Positions 8,901-18,022 of a DNA stretch of 47,954 nucleotides are shown piece after piece. Within the stretch, counting starts at the first letter, position 1. Each line of letters begins with the position of its first letter. The notes beneath the pieces were generated by a model. That model saw only the letters and a list, made by a program, of their open reading frames with translations. It was not told the origin of the DNA and ran no database searches. The translations under genes were made by a program, and so were the position numbers. The DNA is from Clostridia bacterium (lineage in GTDB: Bacteria; Bacillota; Clostridia; Lachnospirales; Lachnospiraceae), in assembly GCA_021201905.1 (NCBI GenBank), contig JAJQEA010000058.1:1-47954 (forward strand), in the 5' to 3' direction.

Positions 8901-9693
8901 AGAGATAACGTTGGGCCAGTACTATCCGGTGGACTCGGCAGTCCATAGACTGGACCCCAGAACAAAGCTTTTTGGAACTATGGTGTTCATAGCCTCCTTG
9001 TTTGTCGTAAACAATATATGGGGGTATGTCATTGCCACTGTGGTGCTGGCGGTTGTGATTAAGCTGACCAAGGTGCCGGTGCGTTTCATACTCAGAGGAC
9101 TGAAGGCTATCATGATTCTGCTGTTAATCAGTGTCAGCTTTAACCTGTTCCTCACAGACGGGCGCATACTGGTAAAGTTCTGGATTTTCAAGATAACCTA
9201 TGAGGGCGTGCGCATGGCCTTTTTTATGGGTCTGAGGCTTATCTATCTGGTCATTGGTTCATCCGTCATGACGCTGACCACCACGCCGAACCAGCTGACA
9301 GACGGTCTGGAGAAGGGCCTTGGCTTCCTGAAGCGGTTCAGGGTGCCGGTCCATGAGGTTGCCATGATGATGTCCATTGCCCTGAGGTTTATTCCCATTC
9401 TTGTGGAGGAAACCGATAAAATCATGAAGGCCCAGATGGCCAGGGGAGCTGACTTTGAAACCGGCAACCTGATACAGAAGGCAAAGGCCATGGTGCCGCT
9501 CCTGGTGCCCCTGTTTATCTCCGCTTTCTGCAGGGCCACAGATCTGGCCATGGCCATGGAAGCCCGCTGTTACCGCGGCGGCGACGGCCGCACAAAGATG
9601 AAACCCCTTCAGTACCGCCAGGCGGACCATGATGCCTATATGATATATGCTCTGTATTTTGTGGTCATCATAGCGTCCAGGGTTTATCTCTAA
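8893..9693 (+). CDS. ecfT: Energy-coupling factor transporter transmembrane protein EcfT
   Basis: A 266-residue membrane scaffold that links the two ATPases to interchangeable S components. It shows hydrophobic segments and the two Ala-Arg-Gly-type coupling motifs of the family, in KAQMARGADFE and AMEARCYRGG. It overlaps the ecfA2 end and is followed at once by truA, the usual order in Firmicutes. Confidence 0.94.
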   Translation: MFREITLGQYYPVDSAVHRLDPRTKLFGTMVFIASLFVVNNIWGYVIATVVLAVVIKLTKVPVRFILRGLKAIMILLLISVSFNLFLTDGRILVKFWIFKITYEGVRMAFFMGLRLIYLVIGSSVMTLTTTPNQLTDGLEKGLGFLKRFRVPVHEVAMMMSIALRFIPILVEETDKIMKAQMARGADFETGNLIQKAKAMVPLLVPLFISAFCRATDLAMAMEARCYRGGDGRTKMKPLQYRQADHDAYMIYALYFVVIIASRVYL

Positions 9694-9731
9694 AATGAGT
9701 ATTGCGCTGCATAAACAGGAAGGTAGAACCA

Positions 9732-10475
9732 ATGAAACGAATACGGCTTGTGGTTGCCTATGACGGCACACAATATCACGGCTGGCAGATACAGCCCGGG
9801 GCAGTGACCATAGAATCTGTTCTCAATGAGGCCCTTACCCAGCTCATGAGGGAGCCCATCCAGGTCATAGGCGCCAGCAGGACAGATTCAGGCGTCCATG
9901 CAAGGGGAAATGTGGCTGTCTTTGACACGGAAAGCCAGATGCCGCCGGATAAAATTTGCATGGCCCTGAACCAGAGACTTCCGGAGGATATCCGGGTTCA
10001 GGTATCTGAGGAGGTGCCCTCTGACTGGCATCCCAGGAAATGTGCCTGCATCAAGACATATGAATACAGGATTCTAAATAGGAGAATCAACATGCCCATG
10101 GAGCGCCTGTACTCCCATTTCTGCTATTATAAGCTGGATGTGGACAGGATGCAGGCTGCTGCGAATATGCTGGCCGGGGAACATGATTTTAAAAGCTTCT
10201 GCAGTGTCCGTACCCAGGTAACGGATACGGTAAGGACCGTTTACAGGATTGATGTAGCGAGAAATGACGATGACATCATTACCATACGCGTGACCGGAAA
10301 CGGTTTTCTGTATAACATGGTGCGCATCATTGCCGGAACTCTGATGGCCGTGGGAACCGGCCACATACAGGCAGAGGATATGCCCTCCATTCTGGAGGCA
10401 AAGGACCGGCGGGCGGCAGGCCCCACGGCGCCTGCCAGGGGGCTTACCCTGATAGAAATGAAATATGAGCTGTAA
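9732..10475 (+). CDS. truA: tRNA pseudouridine synthase A
   Basis: Makes pseudouridine at positions 38-40 of the tRNA anticodon arm. The catalytic Asp is in RTDSGVHA (D52). The start at 9732 gives MKRIRLVVAYDG, the normal N-terminus; the ORF-track start at 9702 only adds an unrelated tail. An AGGAAGG site lies upstream. The length of 247 residues is typical. Last gene of the ecf transcript, followed by a terminator. Confidence 0.95.
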   Translation: MKRIRLVVAYDGTQYHGWQIQPGAVTIESVLNEALTQLMREPIQVIGASRTDSGVHARGNVAVFDTESQMPPDKICMALNQRLPEDIRVQVSEEVPSDWHPRKCACIKTYEYRILNRRINMPMERLYSHFCYYKLDVDRMQAAANMLAGEHDFKSFCSVRTQVTDTVRTVYRIDVARNDDDIITIRVTGNGFLYNMVRIIAGTLMAVGTGHIQAEDMPSILEAKDRRAAGPTAPARGLTLIEMKYEL

Positions 10476-10510
10476 ATGCCGGATTTTCTTTGCTTATTCG
10501 GCATTTTTTC
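10475..10510 (+). terminator. Terminator after truA
   Basis: Stem AATGCCG / CGGCATT followed by six T. It begins within the truA stop codon and separates the ecf-truA operon from rplM-rpsI. Confidence 0.8.
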
Positions 10511-10522
10511 TTTGTAAAGTGG

Positions 10523-10551
10523 TTGACAGGGAGTGTTTGGTATTATATAAT
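10523..10551 (+). promoter_or_regulatory. Consensus promoter of rplM-rpsI
   Basis: Perfect TTGACA and TATAAT with exactly 17 nt between them, the strongest promoter visible in the window, as expected for ribosomal protein genes. Confidence 0.9.
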
Positions 10552-10557
10552 ATAAAA

Positions 10558-10702
10558 TTGTGACATTAGCAAAGAATGCTCATCCAAAGCCCCGGAGTGA
10601 GCACTTTGATTGATAAATACTTCCCATATTTATCAGGCATATAGCGGGCATCCGTTGGATGTCAGGTGTATAACAAGGTTGAGATTAACAGGAGGTTAAC
10701 CA
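10558..10702 (+). ncRNA. Long 5' leader of rplM, candidate L13 autoregulatory RNA
   Basis: About 145 nt lie between the probable transcription start and the rplM ATG. The stretch has no reading frame and contains short self-complementary segments (for example ATAAATA...TATTTAT and GGCATCC...GGATGTC-like pieces). Firmicutes rplM operons are known to carry an L13-binding leader that shuts down the operon when free L13 builds up. I cannot fold the RNA or match it to the known model here, so the identification rests on position and length. Confidence 0.5.
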
Positions 10703-11131
10703 ATGAAGAGTTTTATGGCTAGTCCAGCGACAATTGAAAGAAAATGGTATGTAGTTGATGCTACAGGATATACATTAGGACGTCTGCCTTCAGAGATAGC
10801 AAAGGTGTTAAGAGGTAAGAACAAGCCGATTTTCACACCTCATATGGATTGCGGCGATTATGTAATCGTTGTGAACGCTGAGAAGATTAAAGTAACCGGC
10901 AAGAAGTTAGATCAGAAGATTTATTACAATCACTCTGATTACGTAGGCGGTATGAGAGAGACAACCCTGCGTGAATTGATGGCTAAGAAGCCTGAGAAGG
11001 TTATCGAGTTAGCAGTTAAGGGTATGCTTCCAAAGGGACCTCTGGGAAGAAGCATGTTTGGCAAGCTTCATGTATATGCAGGCCCAGACCATGAGCAGGC
11101 AGCACAGAAACCAGAAGTTTTAACATTTTAA
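10703..11131 (+). CDS. rplM: 50S ribosomal protein L13
   Basis: A 142-residue protein with the L13 landmarks: [38 protein letters not shown] and [13 protein letters not shown] binding protein of 23S rRNA needed early in large-subunit assembly. AGGAGG lies shortly before the ATG. Codon choice looks smoother and more AT-ended than in the neighbours, as usual for highly expressed genes. Confidence 0.98.
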   Translation: MKSFMASPATIERKWYVVDATGYTLGRLPSEIAKVLRGKNKPIFTPHMDCGDYVIVVNAEKIKVTGKKLDQKIYYNHSDYVGGMRETTLRELMAKKPEKVIELAVKGMLPKGPLGRSMFGKLHVYAGPDHEQAAQKPEVLTF

Positions 11132-11155
11132 TGAGGATTGGAGGAAGAAAGTATC

Positions 11156-11548
11156 ATGGCTAACGCAAAATTTTACGGAACAGGCAGAAGAAAAAAATCC
11201 ATCGCCAGAGTATATTTAGTACCAGGTATCGGCAACATCACCATCAACAAGAGAGATATCAATGAGTATCTTGGTCTTGAGACTTTGAAGGTTATTGTTC
11301 GCCAGCCATTAGTAGCTACTGAGACTACTGATAAATTCGATGTAATGGTTAACGTTCGCGGCGGTGGCACAACAGGACAGGCCGGTGCAATCCGTCACGG
11401 CATCTCCAGAGCTCTCCTTCAGGTAGACGCTGATTACAGACCAGCCCTGAAGAAAGCTGGTTTCTTAACAAGAGACCCAAGAATGAAAGAGAGAAAGAAG
11501 TACGGCTTAAAGGCAGCCCGTCGTGCTCCTCAGTTCTCCAAGAGATAA
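11156..11548 (+). CDS. rpsI: 30S ribosomal protein S9
   Basis: A 130-residue protein. [16 protein letters not shown] opens it and the basic tail ending in RAPQFSKR reaches the decoding centre. GGAGGA lies about 10 nt before the ATG at 11156; the ORF-track start at 11138 lies upstream of that site and is rejected. It follows rplM by 24 nt in the universal L13-S9 pair. Confidence 0.98.
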   Translation: MANAKFYGTGRRKKSIARVYLVPGIGNITINKRDINEYLGLETLKVIVRQPLVATETTDKFDVMVNVRGGGTTGQAGAIRHGISRALLQVDADYRPALKKAGFLTRDPRMKERKKYGLKAARRAPQFSKR

Positions 11549-11573
11549 TCAATTGCATATTTATTATGTATGG

Positions 11574-11606
11574 ACACCCACAAACATCAAGTTTGTGGGT
11601 GTTTTT
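11574..11606 (+). terminator. Terminator after rpsI
   Basis: Perfect 12-bp stem ACACCCACAAAC / GTTTGTGGGTGT with a 5-nt loop, then a run of T. Confidence 0.92.
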
Positions 11607-11650
11607 AAATCGACAGCCTCTTTTTGGCTCTTTGTTTTTTTGATATCATC

Positions 11651-11694
11651 AGAACAGGGATGGCTGAACCTTACGGCTCAGGCATCCCTGTTCT
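11651..11694 (-). terminator. Long inverted repeat after the minus-strand wall-binding gene
   Basis: A 12-bp perfect stem AGAACAGGGATG / CATCCCTGTTCT encloses a second smaller hairpin (GCTGA.../...TCAGG). It lies 25 nt beyond the stop of the minus-strand gene at 11720. No clear U tract follows on either strand, so it may be a weak terminator, an mRNA-end stabiliser, or a barrier between the two convergent units. Confidence 0.5.
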
Positions 11695-11719
11695 TGTGCG
11701 TGATATGCAAATTTACGAA

Positions 11720-12175
11720 TTACCGTACCCCGAATTTGGTACCACGTCTGAGTGTTCCGTTGCTGTTCCACTCTGTATATACATATGGACCGCCGTCGGT
11801 GGTTCCGTTTTCGGTGAAGGTGTGGTTCTGGCCATTGTAGGTGCGTTCTCCGGTCTTTAACTTACAGCTGTTGTTGTCGAAGTAGTAGACATTGCCGTTA
11901 ATCTTCATGATTCCGCCCTGGAGCTCGCCTGTATCGGCGGCGTAATACCAGGTGCCGTCCCTCTGAATCCATCCGGTACGCATGATTTGGTCCTCACCAA
12001 AGAAGAACCAGTGGTTTTTGTAGTTCACCCAGTTATTGGTACAGTAATCCCCGGAGCCCCACTGATACTTTGTACCCTGAGACGTGTGAATGAATCCTGC
12101 AGCAAATGATGTCATGGCACTTCCCGCGGCCAGGGCCATGGAGAGAGCTGCGACTGCTAAATATTTCTTTTTCAT
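11720..12175 (-). CDS. Small secreted cell-wall-binding (choline-binding repeat) protein
   Basis: The start at 12175 is preferred to 12184: AGGAGG stands 10 nt before the former and only 1 nt before the latter. The 151-residue product begins with a signal peptide (MKKKYLAVAALSMALAAGSA, cleaved near SFAAG) and is otherwise a series of aromatic choline-binding-type repeats, such as NHWFFFGEDQIMRTGW and TWYYAADTGELQGG. There is no separate catalytic domain. The closing part (TYNGQNHTFTENGTTDG) departs from the repeat pattern. It is likely a wall-bound accessory protein. It stands alone between two strong intergenic hairpins. Confidence 0.8.
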   Translation of the reverse strand: MKKKYLAVAALSMALAAGSAMTSFAAGFIHTSQGTKYQWGSGDYCTNNWVNYKNHWFFFGEDQIMRTGWIQRDGTWYYAADTGELQGGIMKINGNVYYFDNNSCKLKTGERTYNGQNHTFTENGTTDGGPYVYTEWNSNGTLRRGTKFGVR

Positions 12176-12327
12176 AAGAAGCATGCCTCCTTGCGATTTA
12201 TATTAGTGTATTGCTTTTCTGAGTAGATTCTACACCATGGAGCGGCTCCAAGGTCAATACAGTTAATATATTCGTAAGGATACGGAAAAGTTTCGGAAAG
12301 GTTCGGGACCCATAGCAGACTTCCGGC

Positions 12328-13059
12328 CTAAATCCAACCCCCATCCAGTCCGATAACCTGTCCGGTAAGGTAAGATTCCTTGTAACCAAGATGGTAAACC
12401 AGATCAGCCACCTCCTCGGCCCGGCCCAGGCGGCCGGATGGAATTTCGTCCACCAGGGCGATAAGGTCGTCCTCGTCCATCCACTGGTTCATCTCCGTGT
12501 CAATGGCTCCGCAGGCAATGGCGTTGACCTGGATGTTGCTGGGGGCAAGCTCCTTTGCCAGGGCCTTTGTCAGGGCGTTGATACCGCCCTTGGTGGCTGA
12601 GTAGGCTGTCTCGCAGGACGCGCCCACAACGCCCCAAACAGATGATATATTGACGATTTTCCCCTGCTTCTGGGAAACCATATAGGGGACTGCCAGCTTA
12701 CAGCAATTGAAAACAGATGTCAGGTTGGTGCGCAGCATGCGCTCCCAGTCCTCCGTGGACATGTCCTGCAAAAGCCCGATGTAGGAGATGCCGGCATTGT
12801 TTACAAGGACGTCCACACCTCCAAACATCTTCTTGATCTTAAGGAACAGATCCTCACAGCATGCCATGTCCCCCATATCTCCTTTATATGCCAGGCAGGG
12901 GACCTGGAAGGATTCGATTTCCTTCTGGGTCTGTATCAGCTGTTCCTCCCTGTGAACGCAGCTGACAGCTACATTATAGCCCTTCTTTGCAAATTTAACT
13001 GCCACGGCCTTGCCGATGCCTCTGGAGGCTCCGGTGACCAGTACGGTTTTACGCGGCAT
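12328..13059 (-). CDS. SDR-family oxidoreductase (FabG-like)
   Basis: A 243-residue short-chain dehydrogenase. NAD(P)-binding TGASRGIG at residues 9-16, NNAG at 87-90, catalytic Ser140, Tyr153 and Lys157 (YSATK). The start MPRKTVLVTG at 13059 fits the family; AAAGGA lies about 10 nt upstream. The sequence is closest in feel to 3-oxoacyl-ACP reductases, but it is not next to any fatty-acid synthesis gene, so the substrate is open. Classic SDRs often end in a similar GGW-I tail. Confidence 0.85.
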   Translation of the reverse strand: MPRKTVLVTGASRGIGKAVAVKFAKKGYNVAVSCVHREEQLIQTQKEIESFQVPCLAYKGDMGDMACCEDLFLKIKKMFGGVDVLVNNAGISYIGLLQDMSTEDWERMLRTNLTSVFNCCKLAVPYMVSQKQGKIVNISSVWGVVGASCETAYSATKGGINALTKALAKELAPSNIQVNAIACGAIDTEMNQWMDEDDLIALVDEIPSGRLGRAEEVADLVYHLGYKESYLTGQVIGLDGGWI

Positions 13060-13132
13060 AAGATACACATCCTTTCTGTTATGGGTTATAACATATTTTA
13101 CCATACCAATGATAGAATTGTAAGAAATTGAA

Positions 13133-13162
13133 TTGTAATAAATAAATTATATGTGATATAAT
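13133..13162 (+). promoter_or_regulatory. Probable trxB promoter
   Basis: TTGTAA and TATAAT with 18 nt between them, in an AT-rich stretch between the divergent SDR gene and trxB. Confidence 0.5.
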
Positions 13163-13227
13163 AATTACAAATTGTTTAAAATAGTAAGAACATTGGCTTA
13201 GATTGAATATAAGGAAAAGGTGAAACT

Positions 13228-14151
13228 ATGTCTCATATTTATGACTTAATTATTATCGGCTCCGGACCGGCAGGTCTTGCAGCCGCTGTTTACGCCCAGA
13301 GGGCAAAGCTGGATACCCTTGTGGTTGAGAAGGCCATGGTCAGCGGAGGCCAGGTCCTGACCACATATGAGGTGGATAACTATCCCGGACTTCCCGGCAT
13401 CGGCGGATACGATCTGGGCCTTAAGTTCAGGGAACACGCGGACCGTCTGGGAGCCAGGTTTGTGGAGGACGAGGTTTTGAAAATCCAGGATGGAGGCAGG
13501 GGAGCTGTCAAGAGCGTGGTGTGTCAGGAAAACACCTATGAGGCAAGGGCCCTTATACTTGCCACGGGAGCTGTCCACAGGAAGCTGAGTGTTCCGGGTG
13601 AGGAAGAACTGGCAGGAGCCGGGGTGTCCTACTGTGCCACCTGCGACGGGGCGTTTTTCCGCAATAAGGTAACGGCTGTCATCGGGGGCGGTGATGTGGC
13701 TGTGGAGGATGCCATTTTCCTGGCGCGTATGTGCAGCAAGGTATATCTGATTCACAGGAGAAATGAGCTGCGGGCAGCCAAGAGCCTCCAGGAGAATCTG
13801 CTGTCCCTGGACAATGTGGAGGTAATCTGGGATACGGTGGCTGACAGTATCAATGGGGAGGGAATGGTAAAGAGCCTTTCCCTCACCAATGTAAAGGACG
13901 GACAGAAAAGGGAACTGGAAGTGCAGGGCGTGTTTATTGCAGTGGGCATATCACCGGAGAGCAGGGCCTTTGAGGGACTGGTGGATATGGACCACGGCTA
14001 TATCAGGGCCGGGGAGGACACCGTGACATCGGCGCCTGGTATATTTGCGGCAGGCGATGTGAGGACCAAGCCCCTCCGCCAGATTATCACGGCTGCCGCG
14101 GACGGGGCAAATGCGATAACCAGTGTGGAGCGGTATCTGGTAGAGAATTAG
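13228..14151 (+). CDS. trxB: Thioredoxin-disulfide reductase
   Basis: A 307-residue flavoprotein that passes electrons from NADPH to thioredoxin. FAD-binding GSGPAGLAAA near the N-terminus, redox-active CATC (C136 and C139) in SYCATCDGAFF, the NAD(P) motif GGGDVAVEDA, and the second FAD motif GIFAAGDVRTKPLRQ. The length and motif order are those of bacterial low-molecular-weight TrxB. A purine-rich AAGGAAAAGG site precedes the ATG. Confidence 0.96.
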   Translation: MSHIYDLIIIGSGPAGLAAAVYAQRAKLDTLVVEKAMVSGGQVLTTYEVDNYPGLPGIGGYDLGLKFREHADRLGARFVEDEVLKIQDGGRGAVKSVVCQENTYEARALILATGAVHRKLSVPGEEELAGAGVSYCATCDGAFFRNKVTAVIGGGDVAVEDAIFLARMCSKVYLIHRRNELRAAKSLQENLLSLDNVEVIWDTVADSINGEGMVKSLSLTNVKDGQKRELEVQGVFIAVGISPESRAFEGLVDMDHGYIRAGEDTVTSAPGIFAAGDVRTKPLRQIITAAADGANAITSVERYLVEN

Positions 14152-14167
14152 GGGAGGCAGGCTACAG

Positions 14168-15682
14168 ATGAATAACTGGAAGAAAGTAATCGTGCTCAGC
14201 GGTTTGTGCAGCTGCGCGCTTTCGGTGAACGCCTTTGCGTCCACAAACCTGGAGACGGGATCTTCTCTGGCTGGTATATCCGTTGCGCTGAATAATTATT
14301 ATGCAGGTAACACAGAGCCGGAAAAGCAGCTGGCTTCATCCTATTCTAACATACAGAACAAGTCTGCCCAGTCAAATACAGCCGCAGCCTCCGCCAAGAG
14401 CGGTTTAGGCAGCGGCCAGGACAGCGACAATAAGGGCAGCGATAATAAAGGCGGCAGCCAGTCCGGCATCGCCTCAGGGGACGCCGGAAAGGCAAAGGCG
14501 GCCCAGGAGACCGCGTCCAAGCCAAAGTCCTCAGCGTATGATAACATTGCAGTGTCAAAGATAAACGGCACGGTGAACATCCGCACAGAGGCCAACACCA
14601 GCAGCGGTGTGACCGGCAAGATTAACAATGATTGCACGGCCACCATCCTGGATACGGTGGACGGAGAGGGCGGAAAATGGTACAAGATTCAGTCCGGTTC
14701 CGTTACCGGATACATAAAAGCAGATTATTTTGTGACAGGACAGCAGGCAGAATCCAGGGCCAAGCAGGTGGGAACCACCTATGGCACCATAGTGGGCACC
14801 CCCAGCCTGCGTCTGAGACAGAGCCCCGACATGGAAGGAAAGACGCTGACTCTGCTGTCAGAGGGCGCCCGCTATGTGGTTACGGGCGAGGAAGGTGATT
14901 TCCTGAAGGTCCAGGTGGATTCGGATTTGGAAGGTTATGTGTTTAAGGAATATATGAAGACCAGTGTGGAGTTCAACAAAGCTGTGTCGGTGGAAGAGGA
15001 GAAGGCTAAGGCGGCAGAGGAGGCCAAGCGCAAGGAAGAGGCGGACAAGGCCCTGAAGGCTCTGGAGGATGCGAAGAAGGCGGATGCGGCCAAGAAGACC
15101 ACGGCGGCCACCACAAAGGCCGAGAAAACCACGGAAGCTCCTGCCACGACGGCTCCCAAGAAGGAAGAGACAAAGGGAACAGACGCCGTCACCACCATTG
15201 CCGCCAATCCTGAGAACGGCAAGGACAGTACGGTGGCAGCGCCCACAACGGCAAAGGCGCCTGAGACGGTGGACAGCAAGGGTCCGGGCTCTCCTGGCGG
15301 AACCTCCACAGAGGTGGCTTCCGCAACCCGTAACGCGGTGGTGGCATACGCAAAGCAGTTCCTGGGCAACCCCTATGTGTACGGCGGGACAAGCCTGACA
15401 AGCGGAGCCGACTGTTCCGGATTTACCCAGAGCGTATTTGCCCATTTTGGCATCAGTACGGGAAGAAGCTCCAGGGACCAGGCTGCCAGAGGAAAGGCCA
15501 TATCAGTCAGCGATGCCAAGCCGGGAGATCTGCTGTTCTATGCCAGCGGCGATTACATCAACCATGTGGCTATCTACATAGGCGGCGGACAGGTTATCCA
15601 CGCCAGCAATCCCACCACGGGTATCTGCATTATGCCGGCAAATTACAGGACGCCCTGTAAGGCAGTGACATTTTTGGATTAA
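14168..15682 (+). CDS. Secreted SH3b-NlpC/P60 peptidoglycan hydrolase
   Basis: A 504-residue exported cell-wall peptidase. Signal peptide (residues 1 to about 26, ending NAFAS), a Ser/Gly/Asp-rich stretch, two bacterial SH3 domains (about 125-190, GTVNIRTEANTSSGVTG; and about 200-260, PSLRLRQSPDMEGKTL), a Glu/Lys/Ala-rich coiled coil (about 270-310), a Thr/Ala/Pro linker, and a C-terminal NlpC/P60 domain with catalytic Cys416 (GADCSGF) and His466 (NHVAIYIGG). Such enzymes cut the D-Glu-to-diamino-acid bond of stem peptides. Starts 16 nt after trxB, so probably in the same transcript. Confidence 0.93.
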   Translation: MNNWKKVIVLSGLCSCALSVNAFASTNLETGSSLAGISVALNNYYAGNTEPEKQLASSYSNIQNKSAQSNTAAASAKSGLGSGQDSDNKGSDNKGGSQSGIASGDAGKAKAAQETASKPKSSAYDNIAVSKINGTVNIRTEANTSSGVTGKINNDCTATILDTVDGEGGKWYKIQSGSVTGYIKADYFVTGQQAESRAKQVGTTYGTIVGTPSLRLRQSPDMEGKTLTLLSEGARYVVTGEEGDFLKVQVDSDLEGYVFKEYMKTSVEFNKAVSVEEEKAKAAEEAKRKEEADKALKALEDAKKADAAKKTTAATTKAEKTTEAPATTAPKKEETKGTDAVTTIAANPENGKDSTVAAPTTAKAPETVDSKGPGSPGGTSTEVASATRNAVVAYAKQFLGNPYVYGGTSLTSGADCSGFTQSVFAHFGISTGRSSRDQAARGKAISVSDAKPGDLLFYASGDYINHVAIYIGGGQVIHASNPTTGICIMPANYRTPCKAVTFLD

Positions 15683-15719
15683 AAGATGACGGACAGGATA
15701 TGACAGACATAGGATTATA

Positions 15720-15770
15720 AAACAGGCTTTCGCGGATTCGTAGTAATTACGAACCCGCAAAAGCCTGTTT
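15720..15770. terminator. Bidirectional terminator between convergent units
   Basis: A long stem AAACAGGCTTT / AAAGCCTGTTT with continued pairing inside (CGCGG...CCGC, CGTA...TACG). T runs flank it on both strands. It serves the hydrolase gene on the plus strand and the ABC-like gene on the minus strand. Confidence 0.8.
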
Positions 15771-15822
15771 CGTTGTGATTCTGTTGCCGCAGCTTTGCCC
15801 CTATACCTCCATGTATCGGATG

Positions 15823-17226
15823 CTATCCATTTTTTGTGTACTCCTGAATGGAGTCCGATGACAGAATCAGGTGGCGGCTGGCCAGAGCATACACCTTTTC
15901 AAAATCACATGTAATGATGCATACGGTATTTCCGTTGTTGGCAATGCGCTGAAGCGCATTTTTCAATACATAGACGGTCTCATAGTCAATATATTTTTCG
16001 GGGTTGACACAAAAAATAATCTTTTTGCGGAGAAATTCATAGCAGTAAAGATACATGGCCAGTTTTTCCTTCTTGGGCAGATGGCGGCAGGAGGCCCTGG
16101 CTGTGAAGCCCTCGTCTTGATACTCTGCCAGAAAAGCCTGCTCCATATACTGCATCCGCGTCTGCTTTAATATGCCCAGGGGCCCGGCTGCCTTTTTGTA
16201 ATTGCTGATACAGATATTATCCCTGGTGGGCAGCGGCTCAAAGATACAGTCGTCCAGCTCAAAACCCGCGTTAATAAGGGAAGGACAGCCCTCATGCCGG
16301 ATGTTCTTGCCATATATGGATATGGAACCGGAGGTTGGCTTCTGGGGATGGAATATGGAGTCCAGAAGCTGTGAGGATGCGTTCCGGAATAAATCAAAAA
16401 TAGTCACGATTTCTCCTTCATGCAGATGAAAAGAGATATTATACAAGGAGCCGTGGCAGAGTCCGTCTACCCGCAGGGATATCTCGCCGGAGGCCTGGGA
16501 GGGAATTTCACGGTAGATAATGGGTCGGCTGTACAGCGTGGAAATATCCACTGTATTTCTCTTCTCATTGTAAATCCATTTGATGGTCCGGTGGTCAGCC
16601 ATGAAGTATATGCGGTGGGAAAAGAGCTGGAGCTGGTTGATGTCACAGGAGGTTATGAGAAAGGAAATGACTTTAGTTTTCAGATACTGGAACATACCGG
16701 AAAACTGAGGCGTCTGGAAAAAGGAAAGAGGCATATCATCCAGGATAATCAGCTTTGCTCCGAGAATGTAAGCCTTCAGGATTTCCACCAGATATTGCTC
16801 AGTCTTTGTCAGGCTGCACACCTTTTCCTGAGGCGATATGGACAGCCCCAGTTCACGCATCCAGTTCAGGGTCTCATGCAGTATCAGCTTTCTGTGCACA
16901 AGACAGGTTCCGTATTTGTGCCTTCGTATTACAAAAATATTTTCCATGACAGAGAGCGAGGGAATCAGAGAGCTGTTCTTCTGTATCAACGCAGTGTTGG
17001 AGGAGAGCAGACGGTGGGACGCCGGATTTTCCTCATAATAGAACTTCCCTTTGCAGGGGGATACCTGCCCGGACAATATCAGTGAAAGAAGGGTCTTGCC
17101 GGAGTCATGCAGACCCATGAGTCCAAGGGATTCCCCCTTATATTGGTACATGTCCAGGTGGTTAATGAGAAAGGAATGGTCTTTTTGGTAGCACAGGTCC
17201 TGTATGCGGTACAGTTCTTCAGGCAT
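15823..17226 (-). CDS. Degenerate double ABC ATPase (MglA/RbsA-type pseudo-ATPase) coupled to a histidine kinase
   Basis: A 467-residue cytoplasmic protein with the double-domain plan of sugar ABC ATPases. Domain 1 keeps a Walker A, GLHDSGKT (38-45), but its signature region reads SLTKTEQYLVEILKA, where the family has LSxGQ, and Walker B is LIILDD (catalytic Glu replaced by Asp). Domain 2 has lost Walker A (IFDLFRNASSQLL in place of the Gly-rich loop), the signature (LPKKEKLAMYL) and Walker B (IIFCVNPEKYID). The start is 17226, with AGGAGG 8 nt before it; it overlaps the kinase stop by 8 nt. No permease of matching type is adjacent. It is likely a nucleotide-sensing or regulatory protein rather than a pump motor (inference). 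Confidence 0.75.
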   Translation of the reverse strand: MPEELYRIQDLCYQKDHSFLINHLDMYQYKGESLGLMGLHDSGKTLLSLILSGQVSPCKGKFYYEENPASHRLLSSNTALIQKNSSLIPSLSVMENIFVIRRHKYGTCLVHRKLILHETLNWMRELGLSISPQEKVCSLTKTEQYLVEILKAYILGAKLIILDDMPLSFFQTPQFSGMFQYLKTKVISFLITSCDINQLQLFSHRIYFMADHRTIKWIYNEKRNTVDISTLYSRPIIYREIPSQASGEISLRVDGLCHGSLYNISFHLHEGEIVTIFDLFRNASSQLLDSIFHPQKPTSGSISIYGKNIRHEGCPSLINAGFELDDCIFEPLPTRDNICISNYKKAAGPLGILKQTRMQYMEQAFLAEYQDEGFTARASCRHLPKKEKLAMYLYCYEFLRKKIIFCVNPEKYIDYETVYVLKNALQRIANNGNTVCIITCDFEKVYALASRHLILSSDSIQEYTKNG

Positions 17227-18022
17227 GGGCATTTCCTCCTGACAGGGAAAAGTCATCGGACTGAATGGAAATATAGGGGATGTGGATTTCCACATCCGTT
17301 CCAAGGGAGGGGGTGCTGGACACGTGAAGTCCGTAGTTTTCCCCGAATACCAGCTTCAGCCTCCGGTTCACATTCCACAGCGCAATGCCGGTGCTCTTTT
17401 TGCCGGATGTGGGAGAGACATGATATTCCTGGTTTAAGGACTGGTTGAGCTTCTGCAGGGTGGAAGAGTCCATGCCCTTTCCGTTGTCGGATATGCGTAT
17501 GTTGATGTGCTTCTTCGTGGTCACGGCTTCTATGGTGATCACACCCTGGCCGGCTATGTCCGTAAATGCATGAACAATGCTGTTTTCCACTATGGGCTGC
17601 AGAGTCAGCTTTGGGAGCACCGCGTCCATGATGCTGTCCCAGGTATCAGGCAGGTTTACATTCACAAGAAACCGGTTCCTGAACCGGTATTGCTGAATCT
17701 TCATGTAATTGTTGATAACGTTGATTTCGTCATTCAAGGTTGCAAAATCACTTTTTGTACTGATGCTGTAGCGGAAGAAATTTGACAGGGAGTAAGTGAT
17801 GTCCGCTATTTCCGGCATTTCGTTTAATACGGCCTGGGCACGTATGCATTCCAGGGCATTGTACAGAAAATGGGGATTAATCTGGTTTTGGAGCGTCAGA
17901 AGTTCCGTCTGCTTTTTGAGAATTTCGTTCTCGTAGTATCTGGCTCTGTCAATCATGGCTGCCTGGGTATGCTCCTCCAGGAGCTTCTGTAATTTTTTTT
18001 TGTGAGTAATTTCATGTTTCAT
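17219..18022 (-). CDS. Membrane-less sensor histidine kinase (LytS/YesM-type catalytic core)
   Basis: A 267-residue kinase. A charged N-terminal coiled coil (KKKLQKLLEEHTQAAMIDRARYY) leads to the His_kinase motif QNQINPHFLYN (His51), then the HATPase domain with PIVENSIVHAF, DNGKGM and TGIALWNVNRRL. YesM relatives normally have two membrane segments, a large extracellular sensor and HAMP; none of these is present, so the kinase must receive its signal in the cytoplasm. It overlaps the response-regulator stop by 11 nt and the ABC-like gene start by 8 nt, so the three form one coupled unit. Confidence 0.92.
   Translation of the reverse strand: MKHEITHKKKLQKLLEEHTQAAMIDRARYYENEILKKQTELLTLQNQINPHFLYNALECIRAQAVLNEMPEIADITYSLSNFFRYSISTKSDFATLNDEINVINNYMKIQQYRFRNRFLVNVNLPDTWDSIMDAVLPKLTLQPIVENSIVHAFTDIAGQGVITIEAVTTKKHINIRISDNGKGMDSSTLQKLNQSLNQEYHVSPTSGKKSTGIALWNVNRRLKLVFGENYGLHVSSTPSLGTDVEIHIPYISIQSDDFSLSGGNAHA

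Noticed and set aside
15069-15398. Arg/Pro-rich 109-residue ORF
   Set aside because: Out-of-frame reading of the Thr/Ala linker of the NlpC/P60 protein.
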